Source of the DNA: Litomosoides sigmodontis
Lineage: Eukaryota; Nematoda; Chromadorea; Rhabditida; Onchocercidae
DNA length: 64,000 nucleotides
Assembly: GCA_963070105.1 (NCBI GenBank)
Contig: OY718805.1
Span: forward strand, 8,900,152 to 8,964,151
Reading direction: 5' to 3'
Both the position numbers and the translations under genes were made by a program. Shown piece after piece: positions 1 through 12,939 of the stretch (position 1 is the stretch's first letter; the number at the start of each line of letters is the position of its first letter). The notes beneath the pieces were generated by a model. That model did no database searches. It saw nothing but the letters and a program-made list of their open reading frames with translations, and was not told where the DNA came from.

Positions 1-68
1 GGACGAAATATTTTTTAGCCCATCTCTCACGATTTTCATTTTTTATTTTAATTTTCTCCAAATTGCAG

Positions 69-1182
69 TTAATGGATGAGTATGAACGGTACTTAATACC
101 CCGGTCGTTAGCTGAGGATGTTGCAATATCGTTTCCATGTTCTTCTCACGATACTGAGTGTGTACACTGGTTGTTTCAGAATATTATGTTATAGCTTTAC
201 GGCTTTATAAAAAGACCGTTATAGTTGGGATAATTCCTGTGAATTTGAGAGCGGTATCATAAAGTTTCGCTTTAAAAAACACAAACAAAAAGCTGTTTGT
301 TTGGGATTTAACAAATAAATTTATATAATTTTAGTTACGAGGTCACAGATATTGCATCGGATTTCGATATTGCGAAAGATTTTGCTAACATTGTGAGTCC
401 TCTCTTCTATCAATCGATTTTATAACTTTCTAATGCGAATGTTAATATTAGTTAAATATTGTTTAGGGAAATGAAGATATGTTTGACGCAATGTGTGCAT
501 TGAGAATCGATACAAGCATTATAAGTAAGGATTCAGGAGATGGACGGCCAACTGCAAGCAAGTCCAAGGTATTTAAAGTATTCACTAAAAGTGAAGAAGG
601 CTGGAACGAAATGGATTGTTCAAGACTAGAATGAATATAAGTGTATAGTAATTGAATCCGTATAGGAAGTAGAGTGCAAGGCAACTTGTGATGATGGAGA
701 AAACTCAAGATCAAAGCTCTCCACGTTTTGGAACAATGTTGCTCCCGCGTTGAATTCTAATGAAATCCTTTCCAACGATATTCCTGAAGCTAGTGAAAGA
801 GGTGCACCAAAAACGAATATGACTAAAGAAGAGAGGAAAATATCAAAATGTGTCATAGGTGACTTTTTTTATGAATCATGTAAATAATTCTATTCTTATG
901 TGAGTACATAGTATTAGAAATTTCTGCCGAAAGTCATCTTTCGTTTAAAGGCGTTGTCATGTTTCAGAAGATAAGTGGCCACAGGCCTCTTTAGTGTCCT
1001 CCTCAGATTTTGGGAACTGGGCCGATTTCACATCCATGAAGCCTGATGACTGGCCTCCACCGCAATCTCAGTCAGAGGATGACGCATGGAACGAGAGTAG
1101 TGATGACATATTTCTTAGTCCTACTGCAGCGACACTTAGTGGCGGCATCGCGTCCGTTATTATGGCAGGGCATATGAAGTAA
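69..1182 (+). CDS. 3' part of an unrecognised protein gene with acidic Trp-rich tail (5' end outside window)
   Basis: Five exons chain in phase to a stop: 69-169, 335-392, 467-568, 666-858 and 968-1182 (TAA at 1180). Every junction has GT/AG and the phases match (2, 0, 0, 1), so this is a real gene whose first exons lie left of the window. The visible 222 or so residues begin LMDEYERYLIP and carry no catalytic motif I can name. The last exon is acidic and rich in Trp, with DFGNWADF, DDWPPP and EDDAWNESSDD. Such motifs resemble the tails of SAPS-domain PP6 regulatory subunits and the WxxF adaptor-binding motifs of aftiphilin-like trafficking proteins. That is only a resemblance and I do not assign a function. 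An AATAAAG polyadenylation-like signal lies near 1541. Confidence 0.75.
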
Positions 1183-2943
1183 GGATTTTTTTATATGTTA
1201 GTTTGTGATATAGTACTTTTGGTTAGTGCTAGTGAGTAAAGGTGAATATTTTATTCAGTTTTATCGTCCAGTATAATTTGAAAATTTTTTATACAATTCG
1301 TGAATTCTCTGTTGTAGTTAAAATCTAACCAGTATTTTGGTTGATACTGCATTGTAAAGCTTTAGCGGGGTATGAGAAAAGTGATTTGCTTTTTGTCTGT
1401 TACAGATCTCACGAACTTAGGTTAAGTTTTTCACTGATATCGAGACATTTACGAGAGCTGTATCTCGTAGGACGAATGAAGAATTGTGTCGAGCAAAGCA
1501 TTAATTTTATGTAGCTCTTTGAAATGTTGTTTCTTTCAAAGAAATAAAGACAAGCATTTTTCAGGAGATCCGATTCTAAAAGTTCCGAGTGTTGAAGAGG
1601 TGCATCATTTAATTTTGGATCAAAAGAATAGATTTCGTTGATTAATGCTCAGATTGGGATTACACCAGCAGGGTTCTTGCACTGTGAAATATTTAGAAAA
1701 TGTGTCGTATGCTACTGTATTCATTATGATGCTGGTTTGGCTCTTTGATTAATTTTATAACCTCTTCATTCTTTCCCCGCAAAATTTTAATTAGGTATTA
1801 ACTTTCATATATTTACTGATTTTGAAATCGAAAGCAGCATTGATCGCTTCAGTTTATATTATTTTTAATAGGATCGTTTCTTCTTTAAAAACAATTGCGG
1901 AAACAGTCTTCTGGAAAGACTATGTGTGTAGTGCTATAATCAGGTAATAAAGTGCAGTGAATAATAGTGATCAAATGATTTTGGAGTTCAAACATATTGT
2001 GTTCCCAAAAATATAGGAATGTATATGAAACTGATTGTATTTTTAGTCTTTTTTAGCTCTAGTATTTTTGATTCACGATGTGGTTATAGCGTATTTGAAT
2101 GGGGCGATGAAATTTAGGAAAGTTTGAGAGTAGAATATTTGTTGTTGCTGTTCTTGGTGATCATAATACTTTTTTATTTCTCATAGATGCAATTTTTTAC
2201 AACAGCAGTAGCTTAAACATGAGGAATAAACAAACGTGCAAGACACAATGAAGTACATATGCAGAAATGCACGTTACGCGTTCCTTATCCATATTTAAAT
2301 TGGAAACAATAAACGATGATTTACTTTGGGCTAAAATTTAAAACGGTTCTGACAGTATGATAAGATTATCTTTTACCTTTTTATAGAGTTCGTTTTGTTA
2401 ATTTCTTGCTGTAATTATTTTTTAACGTCTTTCATTAGGTTTTTTCTTCAAAATTTAAGATGTGACCATGCGCAAAATCCGTATTTTATCATTCTGCTAT
2501 GCTCTGTTTGTTTCTTTTCGGCAGTGATGTTTCACCTTAATTTAAATTTTTGAATATGCGAGAACAATTGCGATATTCATAACCGTCGTGAGTTTTGAAG
2601 TGTTCATTCAGATCACATCCATTAGATTAGATGAATATGATAGCAGATGGTGGTTAGTTTCCGCGTTTCATTGATGCGTGATGCTAAAACGTTTATGGCA
2701 GATAGATCAGTTAAAAAGATTTTGGGAAGGTGATCATCATGCAAATGGAAGTACAAAGAATATGAGCTAATTTTTTCAGGGAAAAACTGAAGAAAAAAAC
2801 GAGGGTCAAATTCAAAGGAAAGCAATTTAGGTAGGGTTGATGAGGTATAGTAAACAGGCGAGGAAAATTCAGTTGAATTATTTCTCCTAAATATATCGAT
2901 GTTAATGTTCAGTAATTGTTTTGTAGAACGAAGTGAAAAGAGG
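1183..2943. other. Intergenic region before the RagA gene
   Basis: AT-rich sequence with no supported exon. Short open frames, such as one of 67 codons on the minus strand near 2.6-2.8 kb, lack splice support and recognisable content. An acceptor-like TTTTGTAG ends at about 2926, shortly before the RagA start, and is a candidate spliced-leader acceptor. Confidence 0.5.
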
Positions 2944-5546
2944 ATGTCAAATCGAAAAGTATTGCTGATGGGGAAAAGTGGTTCTGGGAAGACTTCAATG
3001 CGTTCAATAATATTTGCGAACTACATTGCTCGTGATACAAATCGTCTCGGACCAACAATGGAAGTAGAACATGCTCATGTTCGGTTCGTTTTTTCACTCC
3101 GTTTTATGTTGTAATTCATACCCTGAGTGATTCATAATATCAGTTTGATTTAGCGGCATACGTGCATTTTTTTTTAGTTTTTAGTTGTAACTACAATGTT
3201 GAAGAATGTAACAAAGAATAGGGCTTGGGAGCAAATAGGACTGCTTATAAACATGCATATATGTAGTACTACTCACTGTAGGTTTTTGGGTAATCTAGTA
3301 TTACATCTTTGGGATTGCGGTGGTCAGGAAGCGTTCATGGCGAATTATTTGATCTCACAAAGGGACCAAATATTCAAAAATGTTCAGGTATGCACTCTCA
3401 ACATTTACTCTTGTTGTATCAAAAATCTAAACTTATTTTAATTTAATAATCTGTGGCGGTGATTATTTACTTTAAAAAGCGGAATACTTCGTGAAGACTT
3501 AGCCTTTATAACGTTTGTAAATAAGGTGCTAATACTCGAAGTTAATTCTTCTCTTATTTCTTTCTATTTTTAGGTGCTGATATATGTATTCGACGTAGAA
3601 AGTCGTGATTTGGAAACGGACTATCGATATTACCAATCATGTCTGGAAGCACTGATTCCAAACTCACCAAATGCTAAAGTCTTTTGTCTGATACACAAAA
3701 TGGATTTGGTGTCTGAGGAACACAGGGATCAGGTTGGGAACTTACAATAGTCCACGAAAAAATTTCACATCAAATCATTTTTGGGTGACATTATCATTCC
3801 AACCTGCGTATGTTGCATATGTGATTTTGTGAGTTTATAGAAGATTTAGTTGTGCCTACTTATATATATGTCACGTAATAAAATTAATATTGTTTTGGAC
3901 GAGTATCACGAAGGATTTCACACAGTTGTATTGGATATAAGATTATATAGCTGTGTAAGCGAAAGCATCTCACTGAAACTCTCGGTGTTCGTAGATTTTT
4001 TGCATGTTTGTTAATCTCGTTTCATGTAGTGGAGAATTTTTTTTCAGTAGTGTTAATATATAATTTATTTTAGGTATTCGCAGAAAAAGAGCGAGAAATA
4101 CTGTGCAGATCGAAGGTCTCCGCGATGAATTGTGGACATTATGGACATGACGTCGTACGACAGTGCTATCGATCATCGATTTGGGATGAAACGCTTTACA
4201 AGGTATATTTTCATGCTGGTTTTATTCTTTCCATACTCTATAACTTTCAAAATCGCGACCATCCCTGATTTAGGCTTGGTCGGCTATCGTTTGTCACTTA
4301 GTACCAAATGTCGCATCAATGGAAGCAAGACTGAAACAGTTTGCTGTGATCTTGGATGCTGATGAAGTTGGTTCCCTAATTTTCGTTATGAGCAATATTT
4401 CATTCAAAAAAAATTATAGAGATCTTGTGTAATGGTATAAAATAACGTTTGCGCATTAAGTACTGGTTGCTTAATATGAATTTTTTTTAATTGTTTGCTT
4501 TTTAATTATGTCTTCCGTTTTTTTAATTTTTGAGATCTTTAAGGATGATGGCGCCATTTCTATAACTTGCAGAATATTTGAGTTCGTATTTTTTGCATTT
4601 TACAGGTGTTATTATTCGAAAAAGCGACTTTCCTTGTTATAGCACAAGCACAAATCGTCCAGCATGAGGATGTTCATCGTTTTGAAAAAGTTTCAAACAT
4701 TATTAAACAATTCAAACTATCGTGCAGGTTCTGTATTTCATTTGCATGATTTTGAAATTGAACATGAGGTCTGCGACCTTTGCTTAACTCTTCCATGGTT
4801 ATTTTTGAAAACGATTAATAAAACTTTCTTCCTTCCATGCTTTACACTTTCTACTCTTAGATTTTATTCATATTCTAAATCAATATGCCACTTTGAAAGG
4901 AAGAAAGTTTTATTAATCGTTTTCTTTATTTAAGTTCATTTATTTTTTAAGAACAATTAATTATATCAGTGGCGTACTGGAACCACTTGAATTTAAAGAC
5001 TGCAGACTTGTAAAATCAAAACATCTCGGATGTAAAGAAAATGTGTTGGAATTCCAAAGTGATGATTGTGTTCATCTTGAAAAAGTTTAATTTCAAAAAA
5101 TTTTTAAATTTTTGAGAAATTTATGAATTTACTTTTACAGTAAGCTGGGTTCCCAATTTGAATGCATGTGTGTAAGAAACAGTAAATTTGCGGCATTCAT
5201 TGATAGCTTTACCTGCAATACTTTCATCATGGTGGTCCTGTCGGATGCAACTGTTTGTGAGTTATTTCGTTTATAATGTACCGCCTTGCACCCTTAATCT
5301 TTTACTCAGAATTCTCGCAAGAATTTAAAACTGCTAACTAGATCACGCAGCTGCATAACCGAAACAAATATGACTAGCATCTTAGCTTTTGTGTTAATGA
5401 TAACGAATGACTATCGAGTATACTACATTCTTCATAAGAATCTTGTTCATGAATTATTTCAATTGTTAATTATTTCAGCATCCGCCGCAACACTGATGAA
5501 TATAAGGAACGCTCGAAAACATTTTGAAAAACTGGAAGCTCGGTAG
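2944..5546 (+). CDS. raga-1: Ras-related GTP-binding protein RagA/RagB (raga-1 type)
   Basis: Rag GTPase of the A/B class. In animals it pairs with RagC/D on lysosomes and recruits TORC1 when amino acids are present. Eight exons: 2944-3083, 3282-3387, 3574-3732, 4074-4202, 4274-4366, 4606-4727, 5141-5256, 5479-5546; all phases agree and give 310 aa (human RagA 313). P-loop GKSGSGKT is at residues 10-17, switch II DCGGQ at 58-62 and the base-binding HKMD at 123-126. The C-terminal roadblock half is well conserved ([38 protein letters not shown]). I chose ATG 2944 because it gives the family N-terminus and follows an acceptor; ATG 2899 lies upstream of that acceptor. An insertion of about nine residues (around [10 protein letters not shown]) lies before SIWDETLYK in exon 4. 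Next gene downstream on the same strand is samp-1, 873 bp away. Confidence 0.96.
4807..4924. repeat. Perfect 28-bp inverted repeat in RagA intron 6
   Basis: Left arm 4807-4834 and right arm 4897-4924 are exact reverse complements, separated by 62 bp. They lie wholly within the intron between exons 6 and 7 (4728-5140). The transcript could fold into a long stem-loop. No target-site duplication or transposase is evident, so its origin as a foldback element is only a guess. Confidence 0.85.
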
Positions 5547-6419
5547 CAGTAAAAGTTCTTCAATATACTCACTGCCATAGTTCGTTCATCCTTATCTGTT
5601 ACAGATCGAACTGCATATTTCATATCTCGATTTAGGAATTCATTGTAATTTTGATCGTGTCATAATCTTTTTAGCAATTTTTTGATCTCTTTTTCCTTTA
5701 TAAATAATTGTGGATTGTTAGTCTATTCATTTAACGATTGCTTAATGTTATGATTTTTTTTTTGTTCTGGTAAGCAAATAACAGTTTCAGAATGATTTAA
5801 ATTGTTCTTTTAGAGCTATGAAGTGCGCTGTTACCATTTTGATGTGAAGTGATACTAACAGCATCCTCATGTTCTTATTTTATGTCTTTACGTCCATTTC
5901 CTAATTTGGATTTATGTAAAACGTAATATTACAGCTATTAAGGAATCAGTAGTTTTTCATTCTGTTTATGTATACAAAATGAGGCTAAAATAGATCGTTG
6001 TACTTACTTATATCTTCCTCAAGGATCCCTTTTATTTATGCATTTTTCCATAGTTCTAGTGTTTCCGAAACTAACGTATAATGAATGCCTGTCAGTCGGT
6101 TTTGTAAGAATAAAGATTAGTTTCTCGGCAAATATTTGTAACTTATGGTCGTATTTTTCAATAAAATATTCTGTGATTTTTGGCAAATTTTGTACTGATA
6201 TCCGTTTAACACATTAAAAGTACATTATTAACGTTTATTTAGAAATCAGTAAATATGATTCGCGAAATTCCGAAACTATGAGCTCTTGGAACCTGAATAT
6301 CATAGGAGATATGTTATCGCTATAAATTTTGGTTCTTGTTTATAAGATTTTTTTGAAGGTGTAACAATAAGAATAGGCAGCATTGCTTATTCCCGTATGA
6401 TTTAGACAACTTTTCAGGG
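5547..6419. other. Intergenic region between RagA and samp-1
   Basis: AT-rich with no exon I can support. AATAAAG near 6109 could be a RagA polyadenylation signal. A TTTTCAG acceptor ends at about 6417, directly before the samp-1 start, consistent with trans-splicing of a leader. Confidence 0.5.
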
Positions 6420-9400
6420 ATGATTTGGGACGTATCATTATGGAGTGCTGGTTCAGTTGTCTTTCCTGTTCTTATTTTCTGTTTAATGTACCATATGGCT
6501 AGGTAATTTTTTTTCTGTGAAACTTGATTTGCCTTTCATTGAAACTGTTTCCAGTAGGTTTTGTTGCAGACCATTTTTGAAAGTAATGGTGAACTGTTGG
6601 TTCTGCAATGAGAATATTCGCGTCCCATATTACAGTCGAAAAGCATTTGTTTGTCCTAAATGTGGACAATACAACGGATTCAAAGAGGACGGTGATTATG
6701 ATCGATTCATTCCAGAGCAAAAATATGAATTTCTAAATCCGACGCCTGAAAAAAGGGTTTTTTCTTATTGCAACTTATGAACGTGTAGTGTTAGTGGTAA
6801 TAAGATCGTTCACATTGTGTGATAGGAGGATAATTGTTATAACAAAAAATTGTGATGTGTTAATTCAAGGCCTCTCATCTAATCTTTTCTTTTGAAGAGT
6901 TTTAAGGCAACTTAAACCATAATTGTAGGGTTGCATTTAGTATCGCAAAACATTCGTTCGTAAGGGTTCATTGAATCCTTTTTTTAATTAACTGAATTTG
7001 CATCGCGAATAGGATATCAACAATATTAAGATAATCGAAAATCGGGAATCAGCCACCACTAGCGGTTTATGTCAAAGATGCAACGTACAGCAAGCGCGTG
7101 TTCAATCTCAAATTAACAAATTTGAACCCCGAAATGAGGTTTTTTTTCTTATATTTAAGCTTATATTGGTTTCCTTGTCTGTTATTTTAGGAAATAAAAA
7201 GACATTATTTTTTCAGTGAGACAGAATTAGAAAATCGTTCAAGAAAAGTCGTGCTATATAAGTAGTTGTCTAGGACATATCAAAGGTGTCACACTCCAGT
7301 TATTGTTTCTTTTATGTGGTTATTCAATTTAAGGCAAATTTTGATGGCGAATTTGAAATATACAAAACACGTTTACGTAAGAGTTATCCTCTTTGCAATG
7401 ATTGTGAGCAGGTGGTACGAAGAAAGTTGGAATTAGATAAGGTGATTTTATATAATCTATTAAGTTTGATTTCGGTCCTCTCGCTGCAGGCGATAGAGCC
7501 GATATTTTGTAAGTTTTGGTTAAGTTGCTATGTCCAATTTCGGGTTTTTGATATAGTTCAACTGGAGAATGCAAAAAAATCCCGTTACTTTTTTTCCTGG
7601 ATAATAACAGGAAGCAATTCTTAAAGGAAGTCAACTTTTTGATGTTTTGAACCCTATACAAAAGGTAATAAAATTTTAGATGTAATTGACTTTAGCGCGA
7701 TTACTTTATTAATGTTTGATTTAATGGATAACTGCGGTATTATAGAAATTTGGTTTAAATCAACTTCAAATTGGCCGTACTGTTTCGGTCTCTACTCCTA
7801 TCCATCGTTACAACCAACCTTCACAGAAAAACACCTCTGAGGTTCTTTCTTTTTGATTTCAGATTTAAAAAAAAGTCTTTACTGAAAAAAAGTGTGTGAT
7901 ACGCTTTTTAAAAATCTACTAGTCAATAACGTTGTGAGTTACGAGAGACAAAATGCAAAAACTCATGAGTAAGATAAGTTACGAGACCAAAAATGTTTAA
8001 TTTTAATCTGGTCATGCGTATTTACGTCACTTAAATACTTGATTTATAGATCAGTGAAGTGCCACGACACGGTCGTAGTCATCGACGCTATCCTGCAGTA
8101 CTCTTCAACTGTGGACCTATCGCGAACTGTTTAAATTTGATCACATTTTCTTCTTCGTGTTGTCTTTTCGTTGCTTATTTACTACAGCTTCAGAATAACA
8201 CTACTGCTTATGTGAGTTTCAATACTTTTTGAACGCATAGGATTATCTCTTATTTAAAATAATTATCACGTTTTTTAAATAAAAACTACGATTGGTACAA
8301 ATAGCATATTTTGAATCATTTTTAGTTCGACTTGAGTCAGTTGTTACCTTGTTACGTTCTTTCTTCATGGATACCATTTTTGATGTTGCACATTTCGAAG
8401 ATAATTCTCCTTGGCCTCGGTTCGCACATTACCTCTGTAATTGTAATGCATGCCCGACGATCTTTACCTGATATCGTCACATTTTTTATTTGGTTAGTGC
8501 TTTTTTTTTGGTATGGTTGGTATTTTTTCTATTTGACAGAGACTGACATGTTTGAAGAGTATTTCATTACTTAATATTTGTCGAACATTTGTCGTCTTTA
8601 AAATAGTTTTTCCAAAGCAATTTTTGTGTTGTCTGTTACTCATTGACAATATTCAAATATAAGTGCGGTTTTATGTGATTTTGTTATGCATTCAGTACTG
8701 ATTAAGGTAGTATTTATAGTCCTAACATATATTGCTGTGCAACACTACTTTCTCTTTTAAGAATACGTGGGGATGTCACAAATTTAATTGGCGAATAGCA
8801 GCTGCTTAAGTTAGGAACAACGTTTCACGTTCCATTCGAAATATTTATCTTTAGAAGCTAACTGCTACTTTCAGGTGTGTATTGTTATTTCTAAAAAATA
8901 GTGATGGCGAGAAGCAAGAATTACTTCTTTCGCAGTTAAGTTTCGTGTCCATACTGTGCATTGTTTCATTTGCAGTTGCATTTTTTCCTCGAAAATTATT
9001 ACGCCGAAAGCGACCGAACAGGATCATACAAAGGTATTAATTAATATTATGCCAGCTCCAAAATTTATTCCAATTAATAACTGTAGTTGTCTGTGTTGTG
9101 CGCGTTACGCACATTTTTGCGTGAGTGTAAAATAATTAATGTGATGCTGTAGAAATGAAAGAAATTTTAATATTCGAAGTCTAATTAGATGTGGAATGAG
9201 ACATGGAAACAGTTAGATGCATCGTTTAAATCACTGATGTTCACTGTCAACGCTTCCCTACAAAGTCTTCTGTATTTATTCAAATAAGCGTGCATTCAGG
9301 TAATAGTAATGAGTAGGCTGTTATTCAAAACCTTGTGAAGCAACATTTCAGTGCATTTTCAATAGCAAGTACACCTATGTCACAATGCAGTACCTTATCC

Positions 9401-9940
9401 GCTCATACCAACAGGAGCGTATCCTTTTCGGGAAACGCACGAGATAGATCTTTCTCATCTCGGGAATCAACACCTGCAAGAGAATTGGGAAAACTTTTTA
9501 ATTCGTTATCACTTGGTGATGATTTAAGTCTTTCCAAAGGGATGTCAATTACGCAGCAACGGCGAGGTAACGCTTTCAAGTAAATCATGTTTTTAAGTTT
9601 TCGATGTTTTAGCTTAATCGTTATCCATAGTTATTCCCATATGAAGTAAACTTTTTCCTTTATAGGTCCTTTTGATTCCATGAAAAAACCCATACTGGCA
9701 GAGCCCCGTTTGCGAATTTCTGATGATGCTCGAGAAGGGATGTTTCTGAGAAACAGAATGCATCTTCCTACTACTCGCTATATAAGGTCATTTGCTCCAT
9801 CAACAGTCACGTCAGTGAGTATGCCGCCTAGTGTATCGAAAATTACATTGTTTAATATTGTTTGTGTGTTAGGAACGCTGTTAAGTTTAGTTCTGAATAT
9901 TTACATGTTTTACAAACTGTTTTATTCTGCCAAATTATAA
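6420..9940 (+). CDS. samp-1: SAMP1/TMEM201 (NET5) homologue, inner nuclear membrane protein with Ima1 N-terminal zinc domain
   Basis: Eleven exons: 6420-6502, 6555-6756, 7013-7138, 7334-7441, 7611-7664, 7746-7841, 8050-8211, 8326-8492, 8875-9033, 9352-9566, 9666-9940. All phases match, giving 548 aa. Known TMEM201/Samp1 sits in the inner nuclear membrane and links to LINC complexes in nuclear positioning. The N-terminal hydrophobic segment (about 9-24) precedes the Ima1-type Cys motifs: CWFC (42-45), CPKC (61-64) before QYNGF, LCQRC (114-118) and LCNDC (157-161). Further hydrophobic segments are in exons 7, 8 and 9, then a basic stretch (RKLLRRKRPNR), a Ser-rich linker and a C-terminal membrane anchor ending YKLFYSAKL. 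Start ATG 6420 gives the family's membrane anchor followed by MVNCWFC and sits 2 bp after an acceptor. Exon 6 is the least certain because it has little family conservation. Confidence 0.93.
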
Positions 9941-11286
9941 ATTATTGTTTGTTAGCAGTACGGTTAAACCCACTATCTCTCTTAGCATTTATGCGTTCGA
10001 TTTCCATGTAATAGGCGACAAAATCTGCTGCTTATTACTATTAAAAGCATCGTGTTGGAGTGGTGATTATATGAAATTATATGTGGTGCATGGAACTAAA
10101 AGAGATGTGTTCGCGGTAAAAAATGCTAATTGGTCAATGAGATTATTGATTTTTATGAATCAAAATTTTAAAGTTTTTCCCAAATGAGTGTATTTTTTGC
10201 ATGTTTTCAAAATTCATTAGTATTTTGAGTTGTAAGATGGGTATAAAGGGATTAAAAGGTGGAATTCGACTTGATGTTTATCAGTTTAAAATTTTTGGTG
10301 CTGAAATGCTTGGTATATCATGTGTTTTGAATTGATAGCCGCATTTACATTTTTTAATGCTATAAAGCGCATTTGCTTATTGTTGTGTTGTGTGATTTTT
10401 TTTTGAACTGATATCCAGTGATTTCCTTTTAGCGGCCGTATCGCTTGTTGATCAGTTTAGATATCATTATTCTGTCACATGGTTTTTACCTCTTTAAAAA
10501 AAAATTTTTGTTATCAATATGTAAATGGAAGGGAATACATCTTTGAAACAATCTGCAGCACTGTTCCAATTATAGAAAATGTGGCTTTATGAAAGAGATG
10601 TCGTAGTTACAGCGGTAGCAATCGTGTGAACTTTTTTTTTGCTGTTGTAACAATATTGTATCTTTTTAATCAGAAGTCATTTACTTTCAGAAAAGGTAAC
10701 ATTTGGAAGTTTCATAATATTGATTTGGAAGAAAATAGAATACTCATTACAGATATAAAAGGATCACTGTTGTTATATGCTATAGATATTTTTCTAATAT
10801 GAAAAATAATATGAAATTGGATGATAATACAGATGAATGGAAGATTTGATGGTTCTTTAAATTGGAATATATTTGCTTCTCAATTATTTTGATGATGAAA
10901 CCCTGAAATAGAACAAGAAATCCATTTGTGTGTATTATTTGCATATCAATAGCAACCGATGCAACAACTATACTGGAACTCTGAGAATTTACACCTCGGA
11001 TAGATTATACACTATGCTGAATCATGATTCAGTTAGTTAGGGTTAATCTGAGCAGTAAGTGTGGGTTGGTGAAAATCGTAAAGGAAACATAAGCGAAATA
11101 TAGTATTGTTTGTGCATTACAGCAAGTGCTTTCTAAATGGGACTATTTGCTTTGATCTAAAATGATGGAAATCATGAAATAGGTAGCGTAGAAAGGTTTC
11201 TTTGTTTTTTTTGTTTCTACTTCAATTAATTGATTAGAATTGCATATACTTCGTAAAATGAAATTCGTCGACTCGATGAGAGCAAC
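9941..11286. other. Intergenic region after samp-1
   Basis: AT-rich sequence with no coding exon I can support. The frame at 9945-10187 has no family resemblance or splice context. The next gene runs toward this region from the minus strand. Confidence 0.5.
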
Positions 11287-12139
11287 TCAATAACCTCCTT
11301 CGTTGCAACATTTATGCATTACAGTAGTATCGCCGTGACCTTTTTCGTGATGATTATCACCAGTACGGTGGCATGACTCTGCATCTGCAAAAATTTTAAC
11401 AAAATAGTATGGCGAGAATTCGTTGAATCCCTCTCTAGAGCGACGAGTTTCATTACTAGCATGTTTATTGTTGTATGCTTGAGAGAAAGGATGGGAAATC
11501 ACCTAAATCATATACGGTCAGGGTCAAAAGGTCAACAGCATCACCACCTGCTTACATAGAAATTATTCATGCTAAATGAGCAAAAAAAAAAACCCATCTT
11601 CAGCGATTACGATCATTGTTTGCTACCACCAGTGCTAAATTCGTGGATTGCTAAGAGGATTTTGATATGAAAATTTTTTTTTGTTGCTTTAAACTATCCA
11701 AAACACACCGCTTAACGTAAATTTGACACATTCATTGCTGGTAAGGCTCGTATGTGACGTAACGCAAGTGAAATGTTGTGAAACTAAGATTGCTACTGTG
11801 TAATAAATGCTCTTATACACTGCATGTGTACTACAGTATTTAAAAGCTTGTGAATATGTGGGTGTTTTTGCTCCGAACATGCACATTTCATCAATTATTT
11901 GACAAAATTTTAGAAGTATATTTAAAAATTTCCTTCAAAAAGAAAATTTTAACAAGTAAAAATTGGTAATACATTTTGGAGGATGTCGTATTTCACGAAA
12001 CATGCAAAAATTAACTAACTGCTTGCCACACTATAATTGTGGAAGTTGTGAAAATGAGAGAAAAAAAACTTACGTGTTGATTTCCCCTTTGTTTTATCGG
12101 GACACTCTTTACACGTACATTCCTTGCCTTCGCAACATC
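11287..12139 (-). CDS. Small Cys/His-rich protein gene, metallothionein-like (5' exon uncertain)
   Basis: Two minus-strand exons fit in phase: 12139-12074 (acceptor TTTTAG, donor GTAAGT) and 11384-11287 (acceptor TTTGCAG, ending in TGA). They encode CCEGKECTCKECPDKTKGKST followed, across the junction, by HAESCHRTGDNHHEK, GHGDTT and VMHKCCNEGGY. Clustered CC, CxC and CxxC pairs plus at least six His suggest metal binding, as in metallothioneins, but I recognise no exact family. The first exon shown needs an upstream exon ending in phase 1. A candidate is a minus-strand stretch from about 12870 to 12786, containing SWEQLIGG and VPNCPLHADG with a GTCAGT donor in the right phase; no start codon or strong acceptor was found for it. 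Function is inferred from composition only. Confidence 0.55.
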
Positions 12140-12939
12140 CTAAAATAAAGAAATAATTGGTGAGAAGTTTTTCAGGAAAAACTTTAGCTTTATTTTCAAA
12201 TAGCATAGTGCAAATAAATTTTCCACACGAATTGACTGCCCATTCTTTTTTTCTTTTTATTTCTCATAAATCATCCGGTATGAAATAAATTTTTCAACAA
12301 GTTCAAAATAAATTAATACTAAAATGAAAACACTCTACACTTTCTATTACAGTGAATCCTTTATGACTACATATTGTTGCATCGAGTGCTGTGGGAAATT
12401 GATGTATAAGTAAGTATTTGTTTTAAATTGATAATTACTACATCGATAAATTTTTTAGTGCAGCAAAGTGATGAGGAAATAATTTAAATGTAACAATTGT
12501 ATTTAGCAATATTTTCAATTATTTGTTTTGCTAATATTTCTGTGATATTTGTATTTTTGCTTTCTTCAATTCAAACATTTGCCTTTTGTTTTTTTTTTTT
12601 ACAAAAACTACAACGAACGATCATTTAGTTGTGCTGCAAAATATCAAATGAAAGTACGTCCCTTCATTTGCTGCTTAATTTTTTGCTTCATCCACTTGCA
12701 CATAAATATGCAAGCTGTGTGAGCTTAAAGAGCACAAAAGGTTAGATAAAGTAAAATGATCCGCTAAGATGACTGACCGACTGACCATCTGCGTGTAAAG
12801 GACAATTGGGGACAATTTTTGTTCCTCCAATTAACTGTTCCCAAGACGGTGGAGCACCATCATTACAGAAAGTGAACAGAGCATAAATTCAGTACTGAAT
12901 CTTCTACAGTCTGATTCGGTTAATTTTAAGTGTAATGCA

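Noticed and set aside
2899..2943. Upstream in-frame ATG for RagA
   Set aside because: It lies before an acceptor-like TTTTGTAG, and ATG 2944 gives the family N-terminus.
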